A DNA stretch of 64,000 nucleotides from an uncultured Methylococcaceae bacterium (GCA_903945375.1 CAJAVP010000106.1:1-64000); one strand, 5' to 3'; positions 39,755-49,664 are shown, counted from the stretch's first letter. Translations and numbers: made by a program. The notes: a model not told the origin generated them from the sequence alone.

Positions 39755-41140
39755 ATGAACGAATTATTGTTAGAACCCAGAGCCACGCTCTTACTTGTTG
39801 ATGACGAGCCTAATATCCTAAAGTCATTACAGCGTTTATTTCGTAGTGAAAACTATATTATTTACACGGCTGAAAATGGGGTTGCCGGTCTCGCCCTATT
39901 ACAACAGCAAGCTATTGATTTAATTATCTCAGATATGCGAATGCCCCAAATGAATGGGGCTGAGTTTCTCGCACTGGCTGCCGAATTATACCCTGACACC
40001 ATTCGTATTTTATTAACCGGCTTTGCGGACATTGAGTCAACCATCGCTGCTGTTAATAAAGGTAAAATTTATAGTTACTTAAATAAACCCTGGGAAGACA
40101 ATGAGCTAAAAATTCATATTGCTAATGCGCTTGAACAAAAACAGATGCGCGAAGAGCGTCAACAATTATTTGAGATTATCAATCAACAAAATGCCCAGCT
40201 AAAAGACTTAAACGCGCATTTAGAAGACAAGATTGAAGCACGTACCGCCCAACTTAAAGCGACTTTAAACAAACTTGACCGCGCCCATAAATCATTAGAA
40301 AAACAGTACACCGACACCGTATTGGCTTTTGCAAAAATCATTGAAATGCGCCCTGGCATTAAAAGCGGGCAATCGAAATATATTGCCGAAAAAGCAGTAT
40401 TAGTCGCACGGGAATTAGGTGTTTCAGCTGAAGATAAAAAAAATATTTTATACGCGGGAATGCTCATGCAAATTGGTAAAATGAGTTTGCCGGATAAACT
40501 ATTGTCTCAATCCTTCCACCTTATGTCTTCATCAGACAAACAGCATTATTTGCGACATGCGGTTGAAGGTGAGTCACTTTTGAATGGCTTATCACAATTG
40601 AAAGCCGCCTCACGCATTATTAGACATCAATATGAACGCTACGATGGATCCGGCTTCCCTGATAGTTTAACTAAACACAACATACCCTTAGGTTCCCGCA
40701 TTCTTAATATCATTCGGGATTATGTTGCGTGCTTAGAAGGCTCAATGACAGGCGTCGAGATGCCGGTTGCGGCTGCTTTAGGACGATTGATTATTCGCAA
40801 AGAAAACTATTATGACCCAGAAGTGACCGATGCTTTCATCAAAGTCCTTAATGACTCATCGACCGATATGGAGACGGAGCTACCAGAAATAGAAAAGTCA
40901 TGGAAAACGAGTACGGTACTGCCCGATGAGAACCGTTATGTTCCACGCCCTGTTATCGAGGTACTTTGGTCACAACTTGAAGCGGGAATGGAAATTGAGG
41001 GGGTTTACTTTGAAAACAAGCCCTTTATCAGAAATTGTATAATTAACGAAAAACACCTTCACAGCATTGCTGCCTTACGAGAAAACACGGGCAAAAATCC
41101 TGTTGTCAAAATTCGTTTAGGGGCGAGAATGGACAATTAA
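39755..41140 (+). CDS. response regulator, REC plus degenerate HD-GYP domain
   Basis: 461 residues. The REC domain has DDE, Asp60 in ISDMRMP and Lys111 in NKPW. A coiled coil (about 128-185) joins an HD-GYP-like domain (about 185-370). In place of the HD pair it has Met238-Gln239 in AGMLMQIGKMSLPD; the second region keeps RHAVEG and RHQYERYDGSGFP, with HHE and GYP altered, and the last Asp motif is DYVACL rather than DxxDAL. The domain is therefore probably not an active c-di-GMP phosphodiesterase but could bind ligands or partners. It lies opposite the REC-PAS gene. Confidence 0.85.
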   Translation: MNELLLEPRATLLLVDDEPNILKSLQRLFRSENYIIYTAENGVAGLALLQQQAIDLIISDMRMPQMNGAEFLALAAELYPDTIRILLTGFADIESTIAAVNKGKIYSYLNKPWEDNELKIHIANALEQKQMREERQQLFEIINQQNAQLKDLNAHLEDKIEARTAQLKATLNKLDRAHKSLEKQYTDTVLAFAKIIEMRPGIKSGQSKYIAEKAVLVARELGVSAEDKKNILYAGMLMQIGKMSLPDKLLSQSFHLMSSSDKQHYLRHAVEGESLLNGLSQLKAASRIIRHQYERYDGSGFPDSLTKHNIPLGSRILNIIRDYVACLEGSMTGVEMPVAAALGRLIIRKENYYDPEVTDAFIKVLNDSSTDMETELPEIEKSWKTSTVLPDENRYVPRPVIEVLWSQLEAGMEIEGVYFENKPFIRNCIINEKHLHSIAALRENTGKNPVVKIRLGARMDN

Positions 41141-41189
41141 ACGGTCTGTGCTTAGTCTCAAAATACGCACAAAATATAAAAATAAAAGC

Positions 41190-41218
41190 GGAACAAGCCG
41201 TAAGACTTAGCTTGTCCC
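41190..41218 (-). terminator. terminator after phoU
   Basis: GGAACAAGC pairs with GCTTGTCCC (one mismatch) around an 11-nt loop. On the minus strand it is followed by CTTTTATTTTTA. It lies about 65 bp after the phoU stop and probably ends the pst operon. Confidence 0.6.
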
Positions 41219-41281
41219 ACCTTGAGAATACCCTCAAAAGACCATCTTGCCCAAACAATTTAAGATGGCTTTATGTGAGAT

Positions 41282-41992
41282 CTAATGATTTATTTTTTCT
41301 TCTAATTGGTGTTGAGTCGAATGTCGAACATCTTCACCTTTTACTATGTAAATTAAATGTTCGCAAATATAGCACGCATGATCACCAATTCGCTCTAAGG
41401 CACGTACCGTCCAAAGCACATCTAACGCGCGAGTAATGTGTCTCGGGTCTTCCATCATCCGCGTAATCAATTGTCTTAAAATATTGTCATATTCACGATC
41501 AACATTCTCATCCCGCTCGGTAATTTGCGACAAGTTAGCCAAATCTAACCTAGCAAAAGCGTCTAAGGCATCATGCAACATACTTTTGACTAATTCAGCC
41601 ATGTGCTCAATTTCATAATAGGTAACCTTGCCATTGCCACCACCTAGCTGAATCGCCATTTCTGAAACCCGCTTAGCTTTGTCCCCTACCCTTTCAAGTT
41701 CATGAACAATCTTGATGACTGACATTAATAAGCGCAAATCAAAAGCAGTCGGCTGTCTCCTTGCCAAGATTTCCGTACATTCTTGATCTATCGCCATTTC
41801 CATTTCATCAACCTGATTATCTTGCTTGATAACCACTTCAGCAATTTCGATATTACCTGTTGTAAAAGCCTGCACAGCCAAATCGATTTGCTGCTCCAGC
41901 AAGCCACCCATAATCAAAACTTTATTACGGATGTCCTCCAGTTCTTTATTAAATTGTTCAGAAATATGGTGTCCGAGTTTATTGCTGTCCAT
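41282..41992 (-). CDS. phoU: phosphate signalling protein PhoU
   Basis: 236 residues, helical, with the two PhoU three-helix repeats (about 15-105 and 120-205) and metal-binding acidic patches (ELERVGDKAKRVSEMA and ALERIGDHACYICEHL). PhoU links the Pst transporter to the PhoR-PhoB system and limits phosphate uptake. Last gene of the pst cluster, 11 bp after pstB. phoB/phoR are not in the window. Confidence 0.96.
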   Translation of the reverse strand: MDSNKLGHHISEQFNKELEDIRNKVLIMGGLLEQQIDLAVQAFTTGNIEIAEVVIKQDNQVDEMEMAIDQECTEILARRQPTAFDLRLLMSVIKIVHELERVGDKAKRVSEMAIQLGGGNGKVTYYEIEHMAELVKSMLHDALDAFARLDLANLSQITERDENVDREYDNILRQLITRMMEDPRHITRALDVLWTVRALERIGDHACYICEHLIYIVKGEDVRHSTQHQLEEKINH

Positions 41993-42003
41993 CGTTTGCC
42001 CCT

Positions 42004-42837
42004 TTAACCATATCGGCCAGTTATATAATCTTCAGTCTGTTTTTTAGTTGGGTTAGTAAACAATTCGCTCGTCGAACCCATTTCTATCAATTCACCCAAA
42101 TACATAAATGCCGTGTAATCAGACACACGAGCCGCCTGCTGCATGTTATGCGTCACGATCACAATGGTGTACTTCTCTTTTAACTCATTGATCAGTTCTT
42201 CAATTTTCAAGGTTGATATCGGATCTAGTGCAGACGCAGGCTCGTCCAGTAATAAAATTTCTGGCTCAATCGCGATGGCTCGTGCAATCACCAGTCGTTG
42301 CTGCTGACCACCTGACATGCCTAGCGCGTTATCATTGAGACGGTCTTTCATTTCATCCCAAAGTGCTGCGCCACGTAACGCATTTTCAACTGTTTCTGCC
42401 AATATTCGTTTATCGTTTATGCCTTGAATACGCAAACCATAGGCGACATTTTCAAAAATAGACTTTGGAAAAGGATTTGGCTTTTGAAACACCATCCCAA
42501 CCCTGCGGCGTAAAGCGGCGACGTTGACTGATTTATCATAAATATTTTCATTATCGAGCAAAATCTTGCCGTCGATAGTGACATTATCCACCAAATCATT
42601 CATTCGATTGATACAGCGCAACAACGTTGATTTACCACAGCCACTCGGCCCAATATAAGCCGTCACTTTTTTCTTAACGATATCCATTGTTACGTTGTGC
42701 AAAGCTTGGTTATCGCCGTAATATAAATTTAGATTTTCAACTCTGATACTAATCTCATTGTTCTCTTCAGAACCATAGTGCTGTTGAAATAACGTGTTCA
42801 TATCAACTCCGTGTGTGCGTACTTCTTGTGCTGTCAT
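42004..42837 (-). CDS. pstB: phosphate ABC transporter ATPase
   Basis: 277 residues with Walker [10 protein letters not shown] near 70, signature MSGGQQQR, Walker [14 protein letters not shown] and the switch His in VTHN. Length and LYYGDNQAL start region fit PstB. It follows pstA by 3 bp. Confidence 0.97.
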   Translation of the reverse strand: MTAQEVRTHGVDMNTLFQQHYGSEENNEISIRVENLNLYYGDNQALHNVTMDIVKKKVTAYIGPSGCGKSTLLRCINRMNDLVDNVTIDGKILLDNENIYDKSVNVAALRRRVGMVFQKPNPFPKSIFENVAYGLRIQGINDKRILAETVENALRGAALWDEMKDRLNDNALGMSGGQQQRLVIARAIAIEPEILLLDEPASALDPISTLKIEELINELKEKYTIVIVTHNMQQAARVSDYTAFMYLGELIEMGSTSELFTNPTKKQTEDYITGRYG

Positions 42838-42840
42838 GTG

Positions 42841-44505
42841 TTAACCTTCCAATGCTCGGTATTTTTCCCGCAAACGGTTTCTGATGATAATAGCGGATAA
42901 ATTAAGGCCTAAAATCACAAGTACCAGTAATAATGACGTCGCATAGACCAAAGGTCTTGCTGCCTCAACATTCGGACTTTGAAATCCTACGTCATAAATA
43001 TGAAACCCTAAGTGCATAAATTTTCTGTCCAAATGCAAAAAAGGGAAATTGCCATCTAAAGGCAGAGTAGGTGCTAATTTGACCACGCCCACTAACATTA
43101 AAGGAGCAACCTCTCCAGCTGCTCGCGCTACCGCCAAAATTAATCCGGTCATCATGGCGGGACTCGCCATAGGTAAAACGGTTTGCCAGAGCGTCTCAAA
43201 CTTGGTTGCGCCTAAGGCCAAACTACCTTCACGTATCGATTTTGGAATACGCGACAAGCCCTCTTCTGTTGAAACAATCACCACAGGCAAGGTGAGCAAA
43301 GCCAGGGTAATCGATGCCCACAACAAGCCCGGTGTACCGTAAACAGGCGCAGGTGCTGCTTCTGGAAAAAACAGCTTATCGATGTTGCCACCTAATATGT
43401 ACACAAAAAATCCCAAACCAAACACACCATAAACAATAGATGGCACCCCTGCCAAGTTATTCACGGCAATCCGGATTAAGCGGGTGATAAACCCCTGTTT
43501 GGCATATTCTCTTAAGTACACTGCCGCTATTACACCAAATGGCGTAACAATAATCGACATCATGATAACCATCATGATTGTTCCAAAAATGGCAGGAAAA
43601 ATACCGCCTTCGGTATTCGACTCGCGCGGATCATCCGTTAAAAATTCATGTGCTTTTCCGAAGAAATAGCCGATCCGTTGAAAAAAATTCATGGCATTCG
43701 GTTGATAAATTTTCACAATTTTGGCAAATGTGACTTCTAACTCACTGCCATTATCAATCTTAGCAATCAAACTATCTTGTCTAACTTTTTGATATAACTC
43801 TGCCAACTGAACTTGGTATTTTTTATATTGCTCGTCATAAACCACTTTCTCAGACGCCAAGTCCTTCTCGGCTTCCGCATTCCACTGATGATCGATTTCC
43901 AATTTACGTTGTTTTAAACGTAGCCGCTCTAGCTGGTAATTGACTGCACCTATTTCTTTCTTTTCTAAGCGAACAATCTCTTTAAAAATAAGCAGTGCCT
44001 TATCCAACTTTTCTTGGGCAACCGGCCATGCTTGCTCTCCCGTGGCAATCACTCTGCCATTTTCTTTGACAGATACTAGGCGACCATAAAAATTGCCCCA
44101 TTCTCTACGTTCAATAACCATCAAATCCTCAGGTTCTTGCTGAGTCTTGATATTACGTTGCAGAATCCAGCGAAAATCTGTACCTATTAGGTCGCGATTA
44201 CCTGTTTTAACCAAGTATTGAACCAAAGCATCTTCATCCTTAGTCATTTTATGGCCACTAGAAATTGCCATCGCCGCTGTCATGACACTACTGTCAACAT
44301 GCTCGCCAATCAAAGATTTAATCGAACCATTGTCTTCTATATAACTGTATTCCTGAACGCTAGATGGCCAAAAATGCCCAACACCACGAACCACAACCAG
44401 TCCTAAGACAGCAATAACCATGACCAAACACAAGGCGACAGCCGCTGCATTCAACCAAACCCAAGGTAATCCGCTTTTAAACCATGTTCTAATCATATTT
44501 TGCAT
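42841..44505 (-). CDS. pstA: phosphate ABC transporter permease, long form
   Basis: 554 residues, about twice E. coli PstA (296). One N-terminal transmembrane helix (about 18-40) is followed by a periplasmic insertion of about 260 residues containing a coiled coil, and then by the standard permease core from about 300 (membrane helices; EAA-like loop near EGSLALGATKFETLWQTVLP). Long PstA versions are known in several gammaproteobacteria. It follows pstC by 3 bp. Confidence 0.93.
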   Translation of the reverse strand: MQNMIRTWFKSGLPWVWLNAAAVALCLVMVIAVLGLVVVRGVGHFWPSSVQEYSYIEDNGSIKSLIGEHVDSSVMTAAMAISSGHKMTKDEDALVQYLVKTGNRDLIGTDFRWILQRNIKTQQEPEDLMVIERREWGNFYGRLVSVKENGRVIATGEQAWPVAQEKLDKALLIFKEIVRLEKKEIGAVNYQLERLRLKQRKLEIDHQWNAEAEKDLASEKVVYDEQYKKYQVQLAELYQKVRQDSLIAKIDNGSELEVTFAKIVKIYQPNAMNFFQRIGYFFGKAHEFLTDDPRESNTEGGIFPAIFGTIMMVIMMSIIVTPFGVIAAVYLREYAKQGFITRLIRIAVNNLAGVPSIVYGVFGLGFFVYILGGNIDKLFFPEAAPAPVYGTPGLLWASITLALLTLPVVIVSTEEGLSRIPKSIREGSLALGATKFETLWQTVLPMASPAMMTGLILAVARAAGEVAPLMLVGVVKLAPTLPLDGNFPFLHLDRKFMHLGFHIYDVGFQSPNVEAARPLVYATSLLLVLVILGLNLSAIIIRNRLREKYRALEG

Positions 44506-44508
44506 AAT

Positions 44509-46746
44509 TTATAGAGAGCTGTATTTTTCACGTAAACGCTGACGAATCACCTCAGCAAGAGTATTAAAGACAAAGGTAAAAGCAAAGAGCACTAAAGCCG
44601 CTAAAAATAAGATTCTGTAATGAGAACTATCGACTTCGGACTCAGGCATTTCCACCGCAATATTTGCCGCCAATGTTCGCATCCCTTGAAAAACACTGAG
44701 ATCCATAACGGGGGTGTTGCCGGTTGCCATCAAAACGATCATGGTTTCACCGACAGCACGACCGAAGCCAATCATCACAGCGGAGAATATACCTGGACTC
44801 GCTGTCAACAACACAATTTTATACATGGTCTGCCAAGGTGTTGCACCCAATGCCAGAGAACCGATCGTTAAATGTTTAGGCACACTAAAAATAGCATCTT
44901 CTGCAATAGAAAAAATGGTTGGAATCACCGCAAAACCCATTGCAATTCCGACGACTAAGGCATTACGCTGATCGTAGCCAATGCCCAATTCATTTTTAAA
45001 CCATTCTCGTAATGAGCCATTAAAAAACAACGCTTCTAAAGGCACACTCACCGACAACGCAAACCAACCTGCAATTAAAATAACGGGGATTAATAAAGCA
45101 CCATCCCAACCGTCCGCATATTTTTCAATAATATCGCGTGGCATAAATTGCCATGCGAAGCTAAAGAGCATAACGATCAATGGTACGATGATAATAAAGG
45201 AGAATAAGCCCGCAAGATGCTCTTCAATGTATGGCGCTAACCAAAGTCCCGCCAAGAATCCCAAAATAACGGTAGGCAAAGCACCCATAATCTCAATAGC
45301 CGGTTTGACAACCTGACGCATACTAGGCGCCATAAAATAAGCTGTGTAAATCGCCGACATTAACGCCAACGGCATAGCCACCAGCATGGCGTAAAACGCG
45401 GCTTTCATCGTGCCGAACACTAAGGGAATTAAGCTATATTTAGGTTCAAAATCGTTGTTTGATGCTGAAGATTGCCAGATATAATCGGGTTTTGGATAAC
45501 TCTCATACCAGACTTCTTGCCATAACGATTTAAAAGAAACCTCAGGATGTTCGTTATCGACATGCCAAAAATGGATTTTTCCGTCCCCAGATTGCATCAA
45601 TAAGGCATTCGCTCTTGGCGCTAATGCCACAGACAGCAAATTATCACTAACATGCTTATTGATAAGCTTTTTTTCAGAGGTTGAATGATAAATACCGATA
45701 TTACCAATGGCATCAACTATCAAAAAACCCTTTCTACGCTGCTCACCTTTGATTGCGACTACCGCTTTATCTGAGACCTTAAATGAGCGAATTTTCTGCA
45801 TCAGCGAACGACCAGAGCTTTCCCGCACAATAGTCCATTGTGAAACCAAACCCGTTGAATCACCTATCATGAGCGACAAATCACCATTTAAAAACGCAAC
45901 GCTGGTTATCTGCTGACCCTTTTCTAAAACGTTTTGTGCCTGTTTTAATACAGGGCTAGATTTATCGCTGATATCATAAAAGGCGACCCGTCCATTGGAA
46001 CTAGCGACGTACAAGTTTTGCCCCTCTTTGTCGACTAAGATATCTGCAACACCTTCCGAAGGGACGCTAATCTGAGCATCAGTTCGATTTAAAGTCGCTT
46101 CATCTGCAAATAAGGATTGCTCTTTTTCTAAACTCGTCACACGGATTTCTGTAGCGGATTTGGAAATAATTGTCGAAACTTGCTCGCTGATTTGTGCGGA
46201 AATTTGCTCTATCGGTTTGCCGCCTTCATCCAAAACCAAGGCTTTCTCACCTAAAGGATACATCAACGAGGGGGTAATCACCCGCTTGTTGTTAGGATAA
46301 CTGACATCATATTGATGCTTAACAACAACCGCACGCCCATCAGAAAGCCCATAAACCACAGCGCCTTCATTGATCGGACTACCTTGCGAAAAACTAAGTA
46401 TTTTTGCACCCGCTGGTATTGCAACCGCTTGCTGCTGTATCGTTTTGCCTGTGGCTACGTCAAAAAACACCACCTGACCTGAGTCCGTAAATCTTGCTGC
46501 AACCTCGTTTTGCTCTTCCATATCAAGCAACAAGGTTTTACCGGCCGACTTTTCAGGCATCTCATAGACACCGACGGGTTTAGCTGTCGCGGGTAAAAAT
46601 AGAGGAAAGACAACATACAACAAGTAGAAGAAAATCATGACTACGGCAACAATGACCCCCATACCGCCTGCGATGACACCATATCGTGCCATAGAGTCTT
46701 TGATTAAACGCCATTGTTGATAATACTGATTAGACGAATTTTCCAT
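44509..46746 (-). CDS. pstC: phosphate ABC transporter permease, long form with large periplasmic domain
   Basis: 745 residues versus about 320 for E. coli PstC. TM1 lies at about 24-52; then a large extracytoplasmic region (about 55-430) whose repeated short strands (AARFTDSGQVVFFDVATG, LSVALAPRANALLMQSGDG) suggest a beta-propeller-like fold. The permease core begins near 440, with the EAA-like loop at GSLALGATPWQTMYKIVLL. The extra domain may contact PstS or the outer layers; its role is not known to me. Confidence 0.93.
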   Translation of the reverse strand: MENSSNQYYQQWRLIKDSMARYGVIAGGMGVIVAVVMIFFYLLYVVFPLFLPATAKPVGVYEMPEKSAGKTLLLDMEEQNEVAARFTDSGQVVFFDVATGKTIQQQAVAIPAGAKILSFSQGSPINEGAVVYGLSDGRAVVVKHQYDVSYPNNKRVITPSLMYPLGEKALVLDEGGKPIEQISAQISEQVSTIISKSATEIRVTSLEKEQSLFADEATLNRTDAQISVPSEGVADILVDKEGQNLYVASSNGRVAFYDISDKSSPVLKQAQNVLEKGQQITSVAFLNGDLSLMIGDSTGLVSQWTIVRESSGRSLMQKIRSFKVSDKAVVAIKGEQRRKGFLIVDAIGNIGIYHSTSEKKLINKHVSDNLLSVALAPRANALLMQSGDGKIHFWHVDNEHPEVSFKSLWQEVWYESYPKPDYIWQSSASNNDFEPKYSLIPLVFGTMKAAFYAMLVAMPLALMSAIYTAYFMAPSMRQVVKPAIEIMGALPTVILGFLAGLWLAPYIEEHLAGLFSFIIIVPLIVMLFSFAWQFMPRDIIEKYADGWDGALLIPVILIAGWFALSVSVPLEALFFNGSLREWFKNELGIGYDQRNALVVGIAMGFAVIPTIFSIAEDAIFSVPKHLTIGSLALGATPWQTMYKIVLLTASPGIFSAVMIGFGRAVGETMIVLMATGNTPVMDLSVFQGMRTLAANIAVEMPESEVDSSHYRILFLAALVLFAFTFVFNTLAEVIRQRLREKYSSL

Positions 46747-46975
46747 AATTGAAGTTACTTTATTGATACGTTAATTTCTGACATTAACTGGAATTATAAA
46801 AACTAAATATGACAGGGGTATAACAAGTGCTTTAAAAAAATGCGTCTATTGCTTTAAATCACAACTAAACACCATCTAACGACATTTAAGCAACCCATAA
46901 AAAATAAATAACCATTAGCTAAGCAACGATATCCGCATTATTGAACGGCAACGCTGACCTTTCAGCTCACAATAA

Positions 46976-47009
46976 AATAGCCTGAAAGACGAACGCCTCA
47001 CAGGCTATT
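46976..47009 (-). terminator. pstS-pstC intergenic terminator/attenuator
   Basis: Perfect 9-bp stem AATAGCCTG/CAGGCTATT with a 16-nt loop; the minus-strand transcript continues TTTATTG. It sits 40 bp after the pstS stop and before a 230-bp gap to pstC, so it would favour excess PstS over the membrane subunits. Confidence 0.7.
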
Positions 47010-47048
47010 AAAGAATGAATCCAAATCAACTTAATCTTGCAGAACTAT

Positions 47049-48032
47049 TTATTTAAGTGTTGCCAGTGTTTTTTGAATAACTTTACCTGGCAATGGAATA
47101 TAACCGTCTTTAATAACAATTTGCTGGCCGACTTTGGACAAGACCATTTTGATAAACTCACTCTCAAGTGGCGCTAAGGGTTGATTCGGCTTTTTATTCA
47201 CGTAGACATACAAAAAACGCGATAAAGGATATTTTCCGACCAAGGCATTCTCAGGTGTCGCTGCCACAAAATCTTTACTCCCTTTTTTAGACAAAGAAAG
47301 CGCCTTAATACCTGATGTGACATAGCCTAAGCCAGCATAACCAATACCATTTGTTGACGATGAAACCGACTGAACAACAGACGCTGAACCCGGCTGCTCA
47401 TTGACATTATTTTTAAAATCGCCTTTGCATAACGCATGTTCTTTAAAATAGCCATAAGTTCCTGATACAGAATTACGACCGTATAACTGGATACTTTTTT
47501 CTTTCCAAGCATCGATTCCTGCATTACCCCAAGTCAGAATATCGGTCGCGTAACCACATTTACGGGTTGATGAAAAAATGGCATCTACTTGATCGACCGA
47601 CAAGCCGTTTAATGGATTGTCTTTATGAACAAACACCGCCAAAGCATCCACCGCAACCGGCACCGCCGTCGGCTTATAACCAAATTTTCTTTCGAACGCA
47701 CCTAGCTCATCATCCTTCATTTCACGACTCATCGGTCCTAAATTCGATGTTCCTTCTGTCAATGCGGGTGGCGCAGTAGACGATCCCGCCGCTTGAATCT
47801 GAATATTAACATTAGGATAGATATGGTTGAACTCTTCCGCCCAAAGCGTCATTTGGTTCGCCAAAGTATCAGAGCCCACACTGGACAAATTGCCAGCTAC
47901 ACCGCTCGCTTTTTGATAATCAGGAACTGCCGGATCAACTTTCTGTACAGCATCCGCTGCATTAACTGTCATTGCACTGGTAAGGCCAATAACCGCACAC
48001 AGAAGATTTGTCTTTAAAGATAATTTCATCAT
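47049..48032 (-). CDS. pstS: phosphate-binding protein PstS
   Basis: 327 residues with a signal peptide (about 1-25, ending VNA). The phosphate-binding motifs are present: [17 protein letters not shown], the [11 protein letters not shown] segment, [11 protein letters not shown] and [16 protein letters not shown]. It captures phosphate in the periplasm. It is the first gene of the cluster, separated from pstC by 302 bp that hold a terminator; a Pho box lies upstream. Confidence 0.95.
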   Translation of the reverse strand: MMKLSLKTNLLCAVIGLTSAMTVNAADAVQKVDPAVPDYQKASGVAGNLSSVGSDTLANQMTLWAEEFNHIYPNVNIQIQAAGSSTAPPALTEGTSNLGPMSREMKDDELGAFERKFGYKPTAVPVAVDALAVFVHKDNPLNGLSVDQVDAIFSSTRKCGYATDILTWGNAGIDAWKEKSIQLYGRNSVSGTYGYFKEHALCKGDFKNNVNEQPGSASVVQSVSSSTNGIGYAGLGYVTSGIKALSLSKKGSKDFVAATPENALVGKYPLSRFLYVYVNKKPNQPLAPLESEFIKMVLSKVGQQIVIKDGYIPLPGKVIQKTLATLK

Positions 48033-48057
48033 TACATCCCAAAAAGGTTCAAAAAAG

Positions 48058-48077
48058 CCTCATATAAAAGTATGAGG
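48058..48077 (-). terminator. hairpin with U-tract in the pstS leader
   Basis: CCTCATA/TATGAGG 7-bp stem with a 6-nt loop, followed on the minus strand by CTTTTTTG. It lies downstream of the Pho box and upstream of the pstS start, so it can end readthrough from the acyltransferase gene or act near the 5' end of the pstS transcript. Confidence 0.55.
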
Positions 48078-48095
48078 AAAGCATATTGTCAGAAT

Positions 48096-48113
48096 ATAAC
48101 AAGATTATGACAA
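48096..48113 (-). promoter_or_regulatory. candidate Pho box for pstS
   Basis: On the minus strand, TTGTCAT-AATC-TTGTTAT: two 7-bp repeats spaced by 4 bp, close to the PhoB consensus CTGTCAT-N4-CTGTCAT. It starts just past the stop codon of the upstream acyltransferase gene and lies 64 bp before the pstS ATG. A weak CAATAT is placed downstream as a possible -10 element. Confidence 0.7.
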
Positions 48114-48114
48114 G

Positions 48115-49374
48115 CTACCGATTTACAATCTTTTTATTGCTGACACGTATCAACGATCGCCGTGTGCAATACCACTGGCTTACATCTTTACCCAAAGCCA
48201 TAAAAGGAATTTCCAAAAATCGATACGCAACATGTGCCAGTGTCAGTGAAATAGTTAAGCTAAAACACCAACCCACCCACCATAAACTCAATCGTGTATT
48301 AAGGTATTGCGCTAAAAATTGCAATAGTATCGGTGTTAAACCAATCAACACAGCCATATGCAACAAATAAAGACTATACGATATTTTGCCAATATGCCGT
48401 AACACTGCCCAAGACAACCAAGCTTGCAAACGCCTTGAGCCAATCACGACCATCAATAGTATCATTGAACCCAATCCTGATCCTACCCAACTGAGCGGTT
48501 CACTTAGTCGGCCGGGCAAACTATCGCCTACGGTATATAATAAAACACCTAGCAGTAACATCGCACTTTGGCGCAATGGATTTAACGCAATTAACCGAAC
48601 CACCGCACCATAATGCTGAGCCAACAGTAACCCAAATAAAAAGTGCAACAGAAAAATAGGCGCATCTAAAAAAACTACCAGCAACACACAATACAAAGCC
48701 AACCACATGCTACTTCTGTGCGCCACCAATACCCCTAGTGGCAATAACAGTGATAATGCCAATTCAAAAGATAACGTCCACGCCTGAGGAATCAGAACAA
48801 TCAATGGTGGTAAATCCAGTAAAAACGCCTCTCGCCACATCGCTCGCCAATCTAAGGGATGTTGATGCCAAAGCCCAGAAATCCACTCACTAGGAGGCAA
48901 CAACGCATTCGATGGTAACGGATTGGTCACCAATAGACTGTATAAAACAGCACTTAACAGCAAAACCAAACAATAAGGCGGCCAAATACGCAAAATCCGA
49001 TTTACAAAAAACACCCCCAAATGAAAATGCACCAGATTTGGATCCGTAGCACTCCGAAAATGGCGCAAAGAGAGCACTAGACCGCTTAAGACAAAAAACA
49101 TCGACACCGCTGCCGAGCCATCCCACCAAATATGCAGAGGCGAGTTGTCCAATAATTGAGCGCATAATTCACCCGTACAAGGTAAGCCAAATGCAATCAC
49201 AAAATGCTCAGACAAAACCGCCATAGCCGCCAGCCCCCGCACTGAATCAAGAAAAGCAATATGCTTGATTCCACTATCATCAGCTTTTATCAACCTAGAT
49301 TCCCCCTTTGTAGATGATTTAGCTTCCCAACCTAATCCAGACCATTTATCAATTATAATTACTTTTAATTTCAA
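48115..49374 (-). CDS. acyltransferase family 3 membrane protein (OafA/YrhL-like)
   Basis: 419 residues with about ten hydrophobic segments. N-terminal motif IAFLDSVRGLAAMAVLSEHF (about 37-56) carries the conserved Arg of the family, and FFVLSGLVLSLR follows near 95. Members transfer acyl groups to sugars of envelope polysaccharides or peptidoglycan. The substrate is unknown. The true start may be later, since the first 35 residues are atypical. A Pho box for the next gene begins right at its stop. Confidence 0.82.
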   Translation of the reverse strand: MKLKVIIIDKWSGLGWEAKSSTKGESRLIKADDSGIKHIAFLDSVRGLAAMAVLSEHFVIAFGLPCTGELCAQLLDNSPLHIWWDGSAAVSMFFVLSGLVLSLRHFRSATDPNLVHFHLGVFFVNRILRIWPPYCLVLLLSAVLYSLLVTNPLPSNALLPPSEWISGLWHQHPLDWRAMWREAFLLDLPPLIVLIPQAWTLSFELALSLLLPLGVLVAHRSSMWLALYCVLLVVFLDAPIFLLHFLFGLLLAQHYGAVVRLIALNPLRQSAMLLLGVLLYTVGDSLPGRLSEPLSWVGSGLGSMILLMVVIGSRRLQAWLSWAVLRHIGKISYSLYLLHMAVLIGLTPILLQFLAQYLNTRLSLWWVGWCFSLTISLTLAHVAYRFLEIPFMALGKDVSQWYCTRRSLIRVSNKKIVNR

Positions 49375-49566
49375 ATAGTTACAATATAAGTAATACGCAA
49401 GTAATAAAATTGCGTAATTACTAACCCCCTCACTGCTAGTAAGTTACAACGTTTTCAAGCTCCATTGATGATGACCGAAGGAGCAAGCATGACAACGGTG
49501 TACGGCTGGAGTGCTTTTTTTCGCCTAAAGTGCCTAAGTTATTCCATGCTTATCCCTAAGCTGTTT

Positions 49567-49664
49567 GTAACTATTCAGACCCCTCCCTAAATAAATAAGA
49601 TAGCGAATCCCTCCCGGAATGACGACTTAATCGCAATAATTTTAGGGGGAGTCTGAATAATTAC
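49567..49664. repeat. 98-bp MITE-like element with terminal inverted repeats
   Basis: Ends GTAACTATTCAGAC and GTCTGAATAATTAC pair at 13 of 14 positions, and the next CCCTCCC/GGGGGA bases extend the arms. The centre includes GGAATGACG, a piece of another dispersed repeat. Same terminal motif as 6217-6269. No coding capacity. Confidence 0.65.

Noticed and set aside
48086-48370. 94-residue plus-strand frame over the pstS upstream region
   Set aside because: It overlaps the Pho box and the 3' end of the acyltransferase gene in antisense; no family.
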